40,145 nt of DNA, taken from JANPCX01 sp031431125. Lineage in GTDB: Bacteria > Pseudomonadota > Gammaproteobacteria > Burkholderiales > Burkholderiaceae_C. The DNA lies in NCBI GenBank assembly GCA_031431125.1, contig JANPCX010000038.1, positions 1 through 40,145 of the forward strand, given 5' to 3'. Shown piece by piece: positions 16,282 through 24,727 of the stretch (its first letter is position 1; each line of letters starts with the position of its first letter). The position numbers and the translations under genes were made by a program. The notes under the pieces are model-generated. The model searched no databases. It was given only the letters and a program-made list of their open reading frames with translations, and was not told where the DNA came from.

Positions 16282-17883
16282 ATGAAAGTTCGCGCCAAAC
16301 TGGCGCTGGCCGTTTGTGCCACCGGCTTGCTCACCGCCCTCGGCGTGGTGCTCACGGTGGTACTCGCGTTTGCACGGTTCGAGCACGAATCGGCCTACGA
16401 CCGCGCCAATGTTTTTTTGGGCCGCGTGCTGCAAAACTACGACAACATCCTCGAGCTGCAAGCGCGCCGCCCCGAAGAATTCGAAGCCTGGCTGCGCAAC
16501 CTGGTGCTGTTCGAGGCCGACACCCAGCTCTATCTTTTGGCCGCTGACGGCACGGTGCTGGCCAGCACCGGTCAAGCGCAACTGGCCCCAGGCTTCAAGG
16601 TGGCGCTTGGGCCCGTCAATGAGGCCGCCGCCAGCGCCGAAGGCGGCACCCGCAAGCCCTATGTGATGGGCGACGATCCTGAGCACATGTCAACCGACGC
16701 CGTGATCGCGGCCCGCGCTTTGCGACGCGCCGTCATCCACCAAACCGAGCCCGTGGCGGGTTACCTCTATCTGGTCTGCCACAAACCACCCTTGCCGCCC
16801 GGTCGCTTGCAAATTTTCCGCTCCAGCTTCGCCGGGCCTGCACTGGCCATGGTGTCCGTGGTGGTGCTGCTGACCACCTTGTTCGCCTGGTGGGCCACTG
16901 CCACCGTGGTGCGACCACTGCGCCGCTTGAGTGCCGACGTGGCCCAGGTGGCGCGTGAGGGATTGGGGGCTGATGCCAGCAATACACCACTGCCCAGCTT
17001 TGTTGAAACCACAGTGGCCAACCGTCCCCAACAAGAAGACGAATTTGGCCAACTCAGCCAGGGTTTCGGCAGCATGCTTGCCACCTTGCGCATGCAGTGG
17101 CAAGCCCTGCGTCGTCTCGACCACTTCCGCCGCGAAGGTGTGAGCAACCTCTCGCACGATTTGCGCTCCCCACTGACCGCCACCGTGGCTTGCCTCGAAA
17201 CATTGGAGCAACGCTGGGCCCAGCAAAGTGACCGCGAGGACGACAAGCACCTCGTCGAAGTCGCCCTGCGCAACACCCGCAACGCTGCCCAAATGGTGCG
17301 CTCCCTCGGCGACTTGGCGCAACTCGACGAACCCGAGTTCAAGCTCCACACCGAGGTGCTGGACGTCGACGAATTGCTCGGTGACATCAGCATGCGTTTT
17401 GCGCAGCGTGCGGCGCAGCAGCAGGTGAAGCTTTACTTTGACGACGCCAGCGAAGACGCCGCCCAAGCACCGCCTCCTTTCGCCGCCTTGGACATCGAAC
17501 TCTTTGAGCGGGCCGTTGCCAATGTGGTGGACAACGCGCTCAAGTTCACCCCTGCGGGCGCCAGTGTGGCGCTGTCCGCCACGGTGCTGGCGACCGGCCT
17601 GCATGTGGCCGCGGATGCGGACTCAGCGGATTGGCAGTGGGTGCGTGTGTCCGTGCGGGACACCGGCCCCGGCATTGCTGCGGCCGATCTCCCCCACCTC
17701 TTCGACCGTTTCTACCAAAGCCGCCAAAGCGTGGCACCGGCCAGCAGCGTGGAGGGCAAGGGCCTGGGTTTGGCCATCGTCAAACGCATCGTCGAATTGC
17801 ACCAAGGCCACGTCGAGGTGAGCAGCACCTTGGGGCAGGGCACGAGGGTGGATTTGTTTGTACCGTTTGTGGCGCGGGCTTAG
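16282..17883 (+). CDS. Sensor histidine kinase, partner of the OmpR-type regulator
   Basis: The 533-aa inner-membrane kinase has membrane helices at about residues 8-30 and 185-205 flanking a periplasmic domain of about 150 residues (DTQLYLLAADGTVLASTGQA), then a HAMP-like linker (VVRPLRRLSADVAQVA), a dimerisation domain with His292 (VSNLSHDLRSPLTA) and an ATPase domain with the N box NVVDNALKFT, DTGPGIA and GKGLGLAIVKRIV. It should autophosphorylate and transfer to Asp57 of the partner. It ends with a palindrome (GGAACC...GGTTCC) just after the stop. Confidence 0.92.
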   Translation: MKVRAKLALAVCATGLLTALGVVLTVVLAFARFEHESAYDRANVFLGRVLQNYDNILELQARRPEEFEAWLRNLVLFEADTQLYLLAADGTVLASTGQAQLAPGFKVALGPVNEAAASAEGGTRKPYVMGDDPEHMSTDAVIAARALRRAVIHQTEPVAGYLYLVCHKPPLPPGRLQIFRSSFAGPALAMVSVVVLLTTLFAWWATATVVRPLRRLSADVAQVAREGLGADASNTPLPSFVETTVANRPQQEDEFGQLSQGFGSMLATLRMQWQALRRLDHFRREGVSNLSHDLRSPLTATVACLETLEQRWAQQSDREDDKHLVEVALRNTRNAAQMVRSLGDLAQLDEPEFKLHTEVLDVDELLGDISMRFAQRAAQQQVKLYFDDASEDAAQAPPPFAALDIELFERAVANVVDNALKFTPAGASVALSATVLATGLHVAADADSADWQWVRVSVRDTGPGIAAADLPHLFDRFYQSRQSVAPASSVEGKGLGLAIVKRIVELHQGHVEVSSTLGQGTRVDLFVPFVARA

Positions 17884-17943
17884 ACAGTTTGAACAAGAAC
17901 CGGAACCCCCGGGTTCCCCCCGATGCAACCCAGAACAGGGCGA

Positions 17944-18079
17944 CCTACAGTCCCCCCACTCGCCGCCCTGCACCGCCCCGGTGCGCCGGGCGCCCAGCGG
18001 GGGCTGTAGGAGACATTCAGCGCACAGCGGCCCAAGGCTGACATGTGACGCGACAGGGCCCGATCAGGTGTCCATGTCA
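17944..18079 (+). promoter_or_regulatory. Structured leader candidate before TSUP gene
   Basis: Two stems precede the terminator at 18090. The first pairs CCTACAG (17944-17950) plus following Cs with GGGGGCTGTAGG (ending 18010) and encloses CACCG/CGGTG. The second pairs TGACATG (18039-18045) with CATGTCA (18073-18079). Together with the terminator 30 bases before the start codon of the next gene this resembles an attenuator or riboswitch-type leader. I do not recognise a known riboswitch class, and folding is judged by eye only. Confidence 0.35.
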
Positions 18080-18089
18080 AAATGGGGCA

Positions 18090-18129
18090 GGGCGCTGGCG
18101 CTGATTTCAAAAGCGCCAGCGCCCTTTTT
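18090..18129 (+). terminator. Strong intrinsic terminator just upstream of TSUP start
   Basis: GGGCGCTGGCGCT and AGCGCCAGCGCCC form a perfect 13-bp stem with a 9-base loop, followed by TTTTT at 18125-18129. It lies 206 bases after the kinase stop but only 29 bases before ATG 18159. No room remains for a separate promoter downstream, so it either ends the two-component operon with a promoter hidden in the hairpin, or it attenuates the TSUP gene. Confidence 0.9.
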
Positions 18130-18158
18130 CTTCGCCCGGTTTTCCCGCCACTTGCCCC

Positions 18159-18920
18159 ATGCTTGAACTCCCTCTGTTGGCCCTGGCCTCGCTTTTTGCT
18201 GGTTTTGTCGACGCCATCGTGGGCGGTGGCGGCCTGGTGTTGGTGCCGGCTTTGTTCAGCGTGTTTCCCAACGCCGCGCCAGCGACTTTGTTCGGCACCA
18301 ACAAAGGGGCCGCGGTGTGGGGCACCGCTTGGGCCACGGTGCAGTATTCGCGCCGGGTTCAAATGGCCTGGAGCGCGCTGCTCCCCGCTGCGGTGGCGGC
18401 ACTGATCGGCAGTTTTTTCGGCGCTTGGGCCGTGACCTTGGTCGATGCCAGTCAGCTGCGCCGCCTCTTGCCCTTCATCTTGTTGGCGGTGCTGCTCTAC
18501 ACCTTGGCCAAAAAAGACATGGGGCGCCACCATGCGCCGAGCCTGGCGGGCCGCATGCAGGCCGTGGTGGCCAGTGGCATTGGTTTGGTTCTGGGTTTTT
18601 ACGACGGTTTTTTTGGCCCCGGCACCGGCAGTTTTTTTGTGTTTTTGTTTGTGCGGCTGCTGGGCTTTGATTTCTTGAATGCCTCGGCCAGTGCCAAGCT
18701 GCTCAACACCGCCACCAACGTTGCTGCTTTGGCCCTTTTTGCCTGGAAGGGCCATGTGTGGTGGCACCTGGCTTTGGTCATGGCTGTGGCCAATGTGGTG
18801 GGCAGTGTGCTTGGGACCAGACTGGCGCTGAAACACGGTGCGGGTTTTGTGCGTTCCGTGTTCATTGTTGTGGTGAGCCTCTTGATTCTGAAAACCGCTT
18901 ACGACGGCTTCTTGCGCTGA
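18159..18920 (+). CDS. TSUP (TauE/SafE) family exporter
   Basis: The 253-aa membrane protein has about eight helices in two similar halves. Half 1 contains GFVDAIVGGGGLVLVPALF and half 2 GFYDGFFGPGTGSFFVFLFV, the paired G-rich motifs of the TauE/SafE family, which moves sulfite, sulfonates or related anions. No ribosome-binding site is visible before ATG 18159. The next gene starts 4 bases after the stop. With a SoxYZ-type protein three genes downstream, a sulfur-anion substrate is plausible but inferred. Confidence 0.9.
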   Translation: MLELPLLALASLFAGFVDAIVGGGGLVLVPALFSVFPNAAPATLFGTNKGAAVWGTAWATVQYSRRVQMAWSALLPAAVAALIGSFFGAWAVTLVDASQLRRLLPFILLAVLLYTLAKKDMGRHHAPSLAGRMQAVVASGIGLVLGFYDGFFGPGTGSFFVFLFVRLLGFDFLNASASAKLLNTATNVAALALFAWKGHVWWHLALVMAVANVVGSVLGTRLALKHGAGFVRSVFIVVVSLLILKTAYDGFLR

Positions 18921-18924
18921 TTCC

Positions 18925-20208
18925 ATGCCCTCTGAAAATTTTTGCGCGATTGATTTCGGCACCTCCAATTCGGCCATAACCTTGCCCCGACAGGACGGTG
19001 TTCAACTGGTGGAATTGGAGAGCGGCCACCGCACCATGCCCACTGCCTTGTTCTATGCGGTGGAGAACCTCGCCCCCCACGAAGCGCCGCAGCAGCACCT
19101 GGGCCGGGCCGCGGTCGCGGCTTATGTCGAAGGCATCGAAGGCCGTTTGATGCGGTCGATGAAAAGCATCCTGGGTTCGACCTTGGCCACACAAAACACC
19201 GACGTGGGTGCCGGGCGTTCGGTGGCCTACTTGGACGTGATTGGCCACTACCTGGCCCACTTAAAAACCCGGGCTGAGAAAGAGGCCCAGCAGAGCTTGA
19301 ATCGTGTGGTTCTGGGCCGTCCTGTTTTTTTCGTGGACGACGATGCCGCGCGTGACGCAGCCGCGCAAGCCAGCCTGGCGCAGGCAGCAAAACAAGTGGG
19401 TTTCTCCGAGGTTCTTTTCCAGTTTGAACCCATCGCTGCCGCGCTCGACTACGAGACCACCACGACCCAGGAGGAAGTGGTGCTGGTGGCCGACATCGGC
19501 GGCGGCACCTCGGACTTCTCGCTGGTTCGTGTCGGGCCCGAGCAGCGCAAACAGTTGGACCGTCGCGACGACATCCTGGCCAACCACGGCGTGCACATCG
19601 CAGGCACCGATTTTGACCGCCAAATTGAGTTGACCAGCATCCTGCCGCACTGCGGTTTCGGCGCGCGTGGCCCCACCGGACGTGAGGTACCCAGTCGGGT
19701 GTATTTCGACCTGGCCACCTGGCACTTGATCAACACCGTCTACATCCCCAACCGTGTCGCCGAGTTGCGCCGCATGCAAAGTTTTTACGACGACAAGTTG
19801 TTGCATCGGCGTCTGATGAAGGTGCTGGACGAACACCTTGGCCACGCCTTGGTCGGCCTGGCCGAAGCGGCCAAGATCGAAGTGGCTGAACATGGGCAAG
19901 CCGCCATCGACTTGGGTTGCTTGGATGCCGCGCTTCGTTTCACCTTGAATGAAACAACGGCGTTAGAGGCCATAGGCAGCGACCTGCAGCGCATCGCCGC
20001 CGCTGCCGATGAAACCTTGAACCAAGCCGGCCTGGCCCGTGAGCAAGTCAAAACCCTCTATTTCACCGGCGGTTCCACCGGCTTGCTGCCCTTGGCCCAA
20101 GCCATTGCGGCCCGCTTCCCGGCAGCCCAGGTGGTGCGTGGCGACCGCCTTGCCAGCGTCGCCCAGGGTTTGGGCCTGCATGCCAGGCGCTTGTTTGGTG
20201 GTTGCTGA
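18925..20208 (+). CDS. yegD: YegD-like Hsp70-family protein
   Basis: The 427-aa protein is an actin-fold ATPase of the Hsp70 superfamily without a substrate-binding domain. Phosphate-binding and adenosine motifs are visible: CAIDFGTSNSAITLP near residue 8, VADIGGGTSDFSLVRV near 190 and YFTGGSTGLLPLAQAIAARF near 377. The length is close to E. coli YegD (about 450). The client and role of this family are not settled. It starts 4 bases after the TSUP stop, so the two are probably cotranscribed. Confidence 0.9.
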   Translation: MPSENFCAIDFGTSNSAITLPRQDGVQLVELESGHRTMPTALFYAVENLAPHEAPQQHLGRAAVAAYVEGIEGRLMRSMKSILGSTLATQNTDVGAGRSVAYLDVIGHYLAHLKTRAEKEAQQSLNRVVLGRPVFFVDDDAARDAAAQASLAQAAKQVGFSEVLFQFEPIAAALDYETTTTQEEVVLVADIGGGTSDFSLVRVGPEQRKQLDRRDDILANHGVHIAGTDFDRQIELTSILPHCGFGARGPTGREVPSRVYFDLATWHLINTVYIPNRVAELRRMQSFYDDKLLHRRLMKVLDEHLGHALVGLAEAAKIEVAEHGQAAIDLGCLDAALRFTLNETTALEAIGSDLQRIAAAADETLNQAGLAREQVKTLYFTGGSTGLLPLAQAIAARFPAAQVVRGDRLASVAQGLGLHARRLFGGC

Positions 20209-20228
20209 AAGAGCGTGCTGAAAGAGCG
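20203..20228. repeat. Tandem 13-bp duplication at the yegD stop
   Basis: TGCTGAAAGAGCG occurs twice in direct succession. The first copy contains the TGA stop of the YegD-like gene (20206-20208). It looks like a small slippage duplication and does not change the protein. Confidence 0.85.
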
Positions 20229-20299
20229 CACCCGAGCCGCGCGGCAGGCCCTACCATTGGAGTCTTGGTCCGATCACCGTAGCCACTGCACAACCCACC

Positions 20300-21136
20300 A
20301 TGTCCATCGATCCCCAACTGCGTTCGCTCAACATTGACATTCCCGCCCAGCCTGAGTCGCTGGTGCAGTTGTCCGCGCTTCTGGGCGAAGAGGACGTGAA
20401 CTTGCAAGCGGTCAGTCACCTGATCGAAACCGACATGGCCTTGGCCTCAGCGGTGCTCAAGGCGGTGAATTCGTCCATGTATGGTGTGTCGGGTCGGGTG
20501 CAAAGCGTGCACCAGGCCATCACCTACCTGGGTACACGCGAGGTGGCAGCCGTCACGTTTGCCATGGGCCTCAAGGCCATGTTTCCTGCGGCGCCTGAGC
20601 TGGAGCCGGTATGGGAGCGTGCGGCGGTGCGTGGCTTGTTGATGGGGCGCATTGGCCAGGCCGTTGCAGTGGACCCCTGGGCCTCGCATTCAGCGGGTTT
20701 GTTTGAAGAGTGTGGCAAAGCGGTGCTCTTCAAACACGACCCCACCGGCTACCGCCAGTTGCTGGCTTTGGCCGAGGACGATAGCGAACTGTTGGAGTTG
20801 GAGCGCGAGACCTATGGCGTCAGCCACGATTCTCTCGGTGCCGCTTTGTGCGAAACCTGGGGTTTGGCGCCGTCGGCGGTGCACAGCGTGCGTTACCACG
20901 TCATGGTCAATGCCACGCGTCAGTTGCCCATGCATGAAGACAAACGCAGTGTGTGTGCCATCTCTGCTTTGGCCCATGCTTTGATGACCGATCCCGATTC
21001 CCTCGATGCAGTGGCCGAAGCGGTCGCGCCGCAAGCCGGCCTGGATCCCACCTTGGTGCTGCGCGGTGCGCGCAAAGTGCAGGCGCAAATTGAAGCCGCC
21101 GTGGCGCGCGGCGAGTCGGCGCAGGGCAGCCGTTGA
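20300..21136 (+). CDS. HDOD-domain protein
   Basis: The 278-aa cytoplasmic protein has an HDOD domain from about residue 12 to 205: an N-terminal helical part with DMALASAVLKAVNSSMYG and VHQAITYLGTREVAAVTFA, then the degenerate HD-like core. HDOD domains resemble HD phosphohydrolases without the metal residues and act in signalling. No second catalytic domain is fused. It lies 91 bases after the YegD-like gene, and the SoxYZ gene starts 16 bases after its stop. Confidence 0.9.
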   Translation: MSIDPQLRSLNIDIPAQPESLVQLSALLGEEDVNLQAVSHLIETDMALASAVLKAVNSSMYGVSGRVQSVHQAITYLGTREVAAVTFAMGLKAMFPAAPELEPVWERAAVRGLLMGRIGQAVAVDPWASHSAGLFEECGKAVLFKHDPTGYRQLLALAEDDSELLELERETYGVSHDSLGAALCETWGLAPSAVHSVRYHVMVNATRQLPMHEDKRSVCAISALAHALMTDPDSLDAVAEAVAPQAGLDPTLVLRGARKVQAQIEAAVARGESAQGSR

Positions 21137-21152
21137 TTCCTGGACACGCCAC

Positions 21153-21980
21153 ATGACATCAACACGACGCCGCGCCCTGCAAACCGCTTTGGGGGCTTTG
21201 TTTTTCCCCTTGGGCTCACGTTTGGCGCAAGCGCAAACGCCGTTGCCCAACCCAAGCTGGAACAAAGCCGCTTTTGATGCCAAAACGGTCGATGGCGCGC
21301 TCAAAGCCTTGGGGCTGGCGCGACCCGTTGAGAGCAAAGAACTGCAGGTGATGGCCGACGAGTTATCGGAGAACGGCGCCAAGGTGCCGATTGCCCTGTC
21401 GTGGACGGCCGTGGGTGTGCGCCGTTTGATTCTGCTCGTGGACAAAAACCCTGCGCCGCTGTCGGCCGTCTTCGAGTTGAGCGATGCGCTAGAGCCGCGT
21501 TTGGCTTGGCCTGTCAAGATTGCCCAAAGCGGTGATGTGTTGGCGCTGGCCGTGCTGGCGGACGGCCGGGTCATCTCGGCACGCCGCGAAGTGCGTGTGA
21601 CTTTGGGTGGTTGTGCTGTGGACGATGGCAGCGCCGCCGCCAAATCCAGCACAAGCGCCAGCCCGGCGCCCGAAGCCACACGAATTCGCGCTCAAATCAG
21701 CGGCAGTGGTGCGCTGGTGCGCATGCTGCTCAACCACGAAATGGAATCCGGTCAGCGCAAAGACGCGAGCGGAAAAAACTTGGCGGCTTGGCACATCACC
21801 GAAGTCGCCGCCTCGCACAACGGGCGCAGCGTGTGGAGCGCATGGTGGGGCGGTTCAGTCTCGCGCAATCCACTGCTTCAGTTTTCACTCAAGTCCGCCA
21901 AAGCAGGCGACAAAATCAGTTTGAGTTGGACCGACAACCGCGGCGCAAAACGCAGCGACGAGGTCGGCATCGCTGCATAG
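21153..21980 (+). CDS. SoxY-SoxZ fusion sulfur carrier protein
   Basis: The 275-aa exported protein starts at ATG 21153. It has a Tat-type signal (STRRRALQTALGALFFPLG), a SoxY domain (about residues 35-155) with ENGAKVPIALSW, LVDKNPAPLSAVFELSDALE and the carrier motif VTLGGC with Cys154, a Ser/Ala/Pro linker, and a SoxZ domain (about 176-275) with LLNHEMESGQRKDASGKNL and WWGGSVSRNPLLQFSLKS. In separate SoxY the GGCGG motif ends the chain as a swinging arm; here AVDDG and the linker follow it. Cys154 is the predicted site of covalent thiosulfate or sulfide attachment. No soxXA, soxB or soxCD genes are nearby, so the partner enzyme is unknown. It is distinct from, but related to, the SoxYZ-like proteins linked to quinoprotein dehydrogenases. 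Confidence 0.88.
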   Translation: MTSTRRRALQTALGALFFPLGSRLAQAQTPLPNPSWNKAAFDAKTVDGALKALGLARPVESKELQVMADELSENGAKVPIALSWTAVGVRRLILLVDKNPAPLSAVFELSDALEPRLAWPVKIAQSGDVLALAVLADGRVISARREVRVTLGGCAVDDGSAAAKSSTSASPAPEATRIRAQISGSGALVRMLLNHEMESGQRKDASGKNLAAWHITEVAASHNGRSVWSAWWGGSVSRNPLLQFSLKSAKAGDKISLSWTDNRGAKRSDEVGIAA

Positions 21981-22034
21981 GCCTGCGTCCCTTGAACGCC
22001 AAAACAGCCGTGCTGAAGTGGGCCCCACGGTTCT

Positions 22035-23594
22035 TCAGGCCGCGGTACGGAACCGCGCCAGCATGCCCACCAAATTCTGTGCTTCGTTTTTGAGTGTTTC
22101 GGTGGCGGCCGTGGCTTGTTCAACCAAGGCGGCGTTTTGTTGGGTGGAACGGTCCATGTCGGCCACCGCATCGTTGACCTGCGTGATGCCGCCGGCCTGT
22201 TCGCTGGTGGCTTGTGAAATTTCACCCACGGTGTGCGACACCTTTTCAATCGCGCTGACGATGCGGGTCATGGTGTCACCGGCGACCTTCACTTTTTTCG
22301 CGCCGACGCCGATTTGGTCGACAGAAGATTGAATCAAGGTGCGAATTTCTTTGGCGGCATCGGCACTGCGCTGCGCCAAGGTGCGCACCTCGCTGGCCAC
22401 CACACTGAAGCCGCGCCCTTGTTCACCGGCACGGGCCGCTTCCACGGCGGCGTTCAAGGCCAAGATATTGGTTTGGAAGGCAATGCTGTCGATCACGCCA
22501 ATGATCTCGCCGATCTTTTTGGCCTGGGCATTGATGGCTTCCATGGTGGTGATCACATCTCCCACCACGGTGCCACCTTCGCGCGCCACTTGCGAGGCAT
22601 CGCGTGCCAGCACATCGGCTTGGCGGGCGTTGTCGGCGCTGTTGCGGATGGTGGCCGAAAGCTGTTCGATCGAGGCGGCGGTTTGCTCCAATGACGCAGC
22701 GGTGCTCTCGGTGCGCGCCGACAAGTCCATGGTGCCGACGGCAATTTCAGATGAAGAGACGTTGACGTTTTCTGCTGAGCGCCGAATGTCTTCGAAGATG
22801 GCGGACAAACCCATCGACACCTGCCCCAGCGCGGACAGCACTTGGCCTGTGGCGTCTGTGGAGCACTCACCGGGCTGTTGGCTCAAGTCGCCCCCCGCCA
22901 CCGCATGGGCCAGGCGAGACGCTTCGGTGAGTGGGCGCACGATGACCCGCGCCATGAACCAAGAGACGGCCACGGTGGCCGCGAGCGCCAAAACAAATGC
23001 GCCCAGGATCAACATTGTGTTGCGTGTCGCGAGCTCACGGCCTGCCGCCACGCCAGCGACCGACGCTTCGGTCTCGTTGTTCACCAAGGCCGTCAGTTCA
23101 TTGGAAAGCTTGCCATAGGCTTCGTCCATGGTGGTCATGTAAGAAGCCGCATTGGCCACCATGCCTGTTTTGATGTCGAGCGCGTACTTCACGTTGGCTT
23201 GGTACTTGTTGAACTCCTCCTTTGCAACCATGAAGTGTTTTTGTTGAGTCTCCTCGGTGTTGGACTCGCTCAGAGTGTTGAGCTTCTCGGTATAGCCTTT
23301 GAGTCTGGCAATGATTTTCTTGTCTAGTTTTTCTATTTTCGATTCCTTGTAGCCCGCCCCTTCCCAGGCCAGGCTTTGGTTGACTGTGGCGTGGATGGAC
23401 GCCAGCTCTTCCGACAATGCAGCCGCCGCCACGATGCGCGGCACCCGTCCTTCGCCCAAGGAGATCAGCGAGTTGCTCAGGCGTTCATTGGCGATGAAGC
23501 CGATCACACCGACCATGGCCAAACAGGCGATGGCCAAACCGGGTGCCAGCGCGACCTTGACGGTCACTGAGGCGTTGCGTATCCAATTAAACAT
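22035..23594 (-). CDS. Methyl-accepting chemotaxis protein
   Basis: The 519-aa chemoreceptor starts at ATG 23592-23594 behind GGAGAAGAGAG. It has membrane helices at about residues 12-35 and 190-212 around a helical-bundle periplasmic domain, a HAMP segment (MARVIVRPLTEASRLAHAVA), and the conserved signalling tip IAFQTNILALNAAVEAARAG followed by EQGRGFSVVASEVRTLAQRS. No C-terminal CheR-docking pentapeptide is seen. A FliA-type promoter lies 133 bases upstream. The gene upstream encodes a secreted Cache protein that could be its ligand-sensing partner (inference). Confidence 0.93.
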   Translation of the reverse strand: MFNWIRNASVTVKVALAPGLAIACLAMVGVIGFIANERLSNSLISLGEGRVPRIVAAAALSEELASIHATVNQSLAWEGAGYKESKIEKLDKKIIARLKGYTEKLNTLSESNTEETQQKHFMVAKEEFNKYQANVKYALDIKTGMVANAASYMTTMDEAYGKLSNELTALVNNETEASVAGVAAGRELATRNTMLILGAFVLALAATVAVSWFMARVIVRPLTEASRLAHAVAGGDLSQQPGECSTDATGQVLSALGQVSMGLSAIFEDIRRSAENVNVSSSEIAVGTMDLSARTESTAASLEQTAASIEQLSATIRNSADNARQADVLARDASQVAREGGTVVGDVITTMEAINAQAKKIGEIIGVIDSIAFQTNILALNAAVEAARAGEQGRGFSVVASEVRTLAQRSADAAKEIRTLIQSSVDQIGVGAKKVKVAGDTMTRIVSAIEKVSHTVGEISQATSEQAGGITQVNDAVADMDRSTQQNAALVEQATAATETLKNEAQNLVGMLARFRTAA

Positions 23595-23726
23595 CTCTCT
23601 TCTCCAAGCCCATGCTGGGCAGCAGGCCCATCGTTTTTCGGCAATCTCAAAGGTGGCGAACTGCAAGCTCATCGTTGTCGGCGGGCTCGTGGCAGACGGG
23701 CCCACCAAACCAGTAGCGACAACCCT

Positions 23727-23754
23727 TTATCGGATAGACCTAGACGAATCTTGA
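23727..23754 (-). promoter_or_regulatory. FliA (sigma-28)-like promoter for the chemoreceptor
   Basis: On the minus strand TCAAGATT is followed after 12 bases by TCCGATAA. The sigma-28 consensus is TAAAGTTT, 11 bases, GCCGATAA, so the -10 matches 7 of 8 and the -35 6 of 8, with one extra spacer base. It is 133 bases upstream of the chemoreceptor start, consistent with membership in the flagellar regulon. Confidence 0.65.
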
Positions 23755-23784
23755 GCCCCGCGCCCCGGCTCTGATGCCGAGAAA

Positions 23785-23804
23785 AAGCCCGCTTTTGCGG
23801 GCTT
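23785..23804 (-). terminator. Second terminator downstream of the Cache gene
   Basis: AAGCCCGC and GCGGGCTT pair around TTTT. Read on the minus strand the hairpin is followed by TTTTTCTC, a good intrinsic terminator. It lies between the Cache gene and the chemoreceptor promoter, so the two genes are transcribed separately. Confidence 0.75.
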
Positions 23805-23928
23805 GTTTGGTTACAGAGGCGTTAACTACCACCTACTGCCCTGCAGTGGTGCACAGAGCGTCGATGAACGCCCACGCGCTTAGCCCTGGGCATGCGCCTG
23901 CATGTTGGACCCGTTCCCCAATAAGAAA

Positions 23929-23957
23929 GGGCGGGTGCGACCGAAGTCGCCCCGCCC
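23929..23957 (-). terminator. Terminator of the Cache-domain gene
   Basis: GGGCGGG and GCGAC pair with GTCGC and CCCGCCC around a CGAA loop, about 20 bases after the Cache-gene stop at 23978. On the minus strand the stem is followed by TTTCTTATT. Confidence 0.8.
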
Positions 23958-23977
23958 GTTGCCTAGGTGCTGGTGTT

Positions 23978-24445
23978 TCAGCGGTAAACGCCTACACCCA
24001 CAAAACCGTCGTAGTTCGTCATTTTCTTAGCGTAAGAAATTTTGCTTTCAATCTTTTTGGTTTGGGGATGAGGCCACTCGTACTCCACCCACCCGCCGCC
24101 TTTGGCGGCCGTGTCGCGAAGTTCTTTGATCAACAGCTTGCCTTCGGGGTCTTTCAACTCGATCAGGTTTTTGCCGATCAATTTGTCGTTCGCGCCGTGG
24201 GCCACATTCACGCCTTCCATGTTGTAGGCAAACACATAGAGGTCTTTTTTCTGCCAGGTCTTGTTGGCTTTGTCGGTGAAGTCTTTGAAAGCTTGTTCGG
24301 CCCCCACTTTCTTCACGTGCTCAACGGCGGCGTCGACCATGGCCTTGGCCTCGTCGCGTGTGCCGTTGTCTTGCGCTTGGGCGCTGCTGGCCCAAAAACC
24401 CACCGAAACCACGGCGGCCAAAATCATTCGAAACAGAGATTTCAT
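23978..24445 (-). CDS. Secreted single-Cache-domain protein
   Basis: The 155-aa protein has a signal peptide (MKSLFRMILAAVVSVGFWAS then SAQA) and one Cache-type domain: AKAMVDAAVEHVKKVGAEQA, then DLYVFAYNMEGVNVAHGAND, KLIGKNLIEL and GGGWVEYEWPHP with a C-terminal GFVGVGVYR. The layout is the extracellular ligand-binding part of chemoreceptors or kinases but without a transducer, so it is free in the periplasm. A good AAGGA site precedes ATG 24445. It lies upstream of the chemoreceptor on the same strand but is separated by two terminators. The 24446-24727 gap upstream holds only its promoter region; nothing else is recognisable there. Confidence 0.87.
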   Translation of the reverse strand: MKSLFRMILAAVVSVGFWASSAQAQDNGTRDEAKAMVDAAVEHVKKVGAEQAFKDFTDKANKTWQKKDLYVFAYNMEGVNVAHGANDKLIGKNLIELKDPEGKLLIKELRDTAAKGGGWVEYEWPHPQTKKIESKISYAKKMTNYDGFVGVGVYR

Positions 24446-24727
24446 TGTGATGTCCTTTCAATCAATTGATAGGCAGTACTTATTGCTGCCACGATGCATG
24501 TAAAAAAATCACGATAGCGATGCCAAACTTTCATGGCAAGGGCCGATACCCTTGGACACGTTGTCGACACAAGATAAGTGGGACTTAAATTGACATGGAC
24601 GAACGGTCGTCGCATATTGCCTATTGCAATGCTTATGCCCCGTAAAACAACCCGGTTGCAGCGTGGCGAGCGTGCGCAGTGCGCAGGCGCGGTGCTGGGT
24701 TTTGCGGAGTTCGCTTAGGTGAAGGTC

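Noticed and set aside
16690..17604. 304-codon minus-strand frame
   Set aside because: It is antisense to the kinase gene, which has complete H, N and G boxes.
17902..17917. GGAACCCCCGGGTTCC palindrome as terminator of the kinase gene
   Set aside because: No T-run follows it; the strong terminator is at 18090-18129.
21981..22034. Terminator between the SoxYZ fusion and the chemoreceptor
   Set aside because: A CTGAAG/CTTCAG stem with an inner GTGGG/CCCAC is present but there is no T-run on either strand, so I do not call it.
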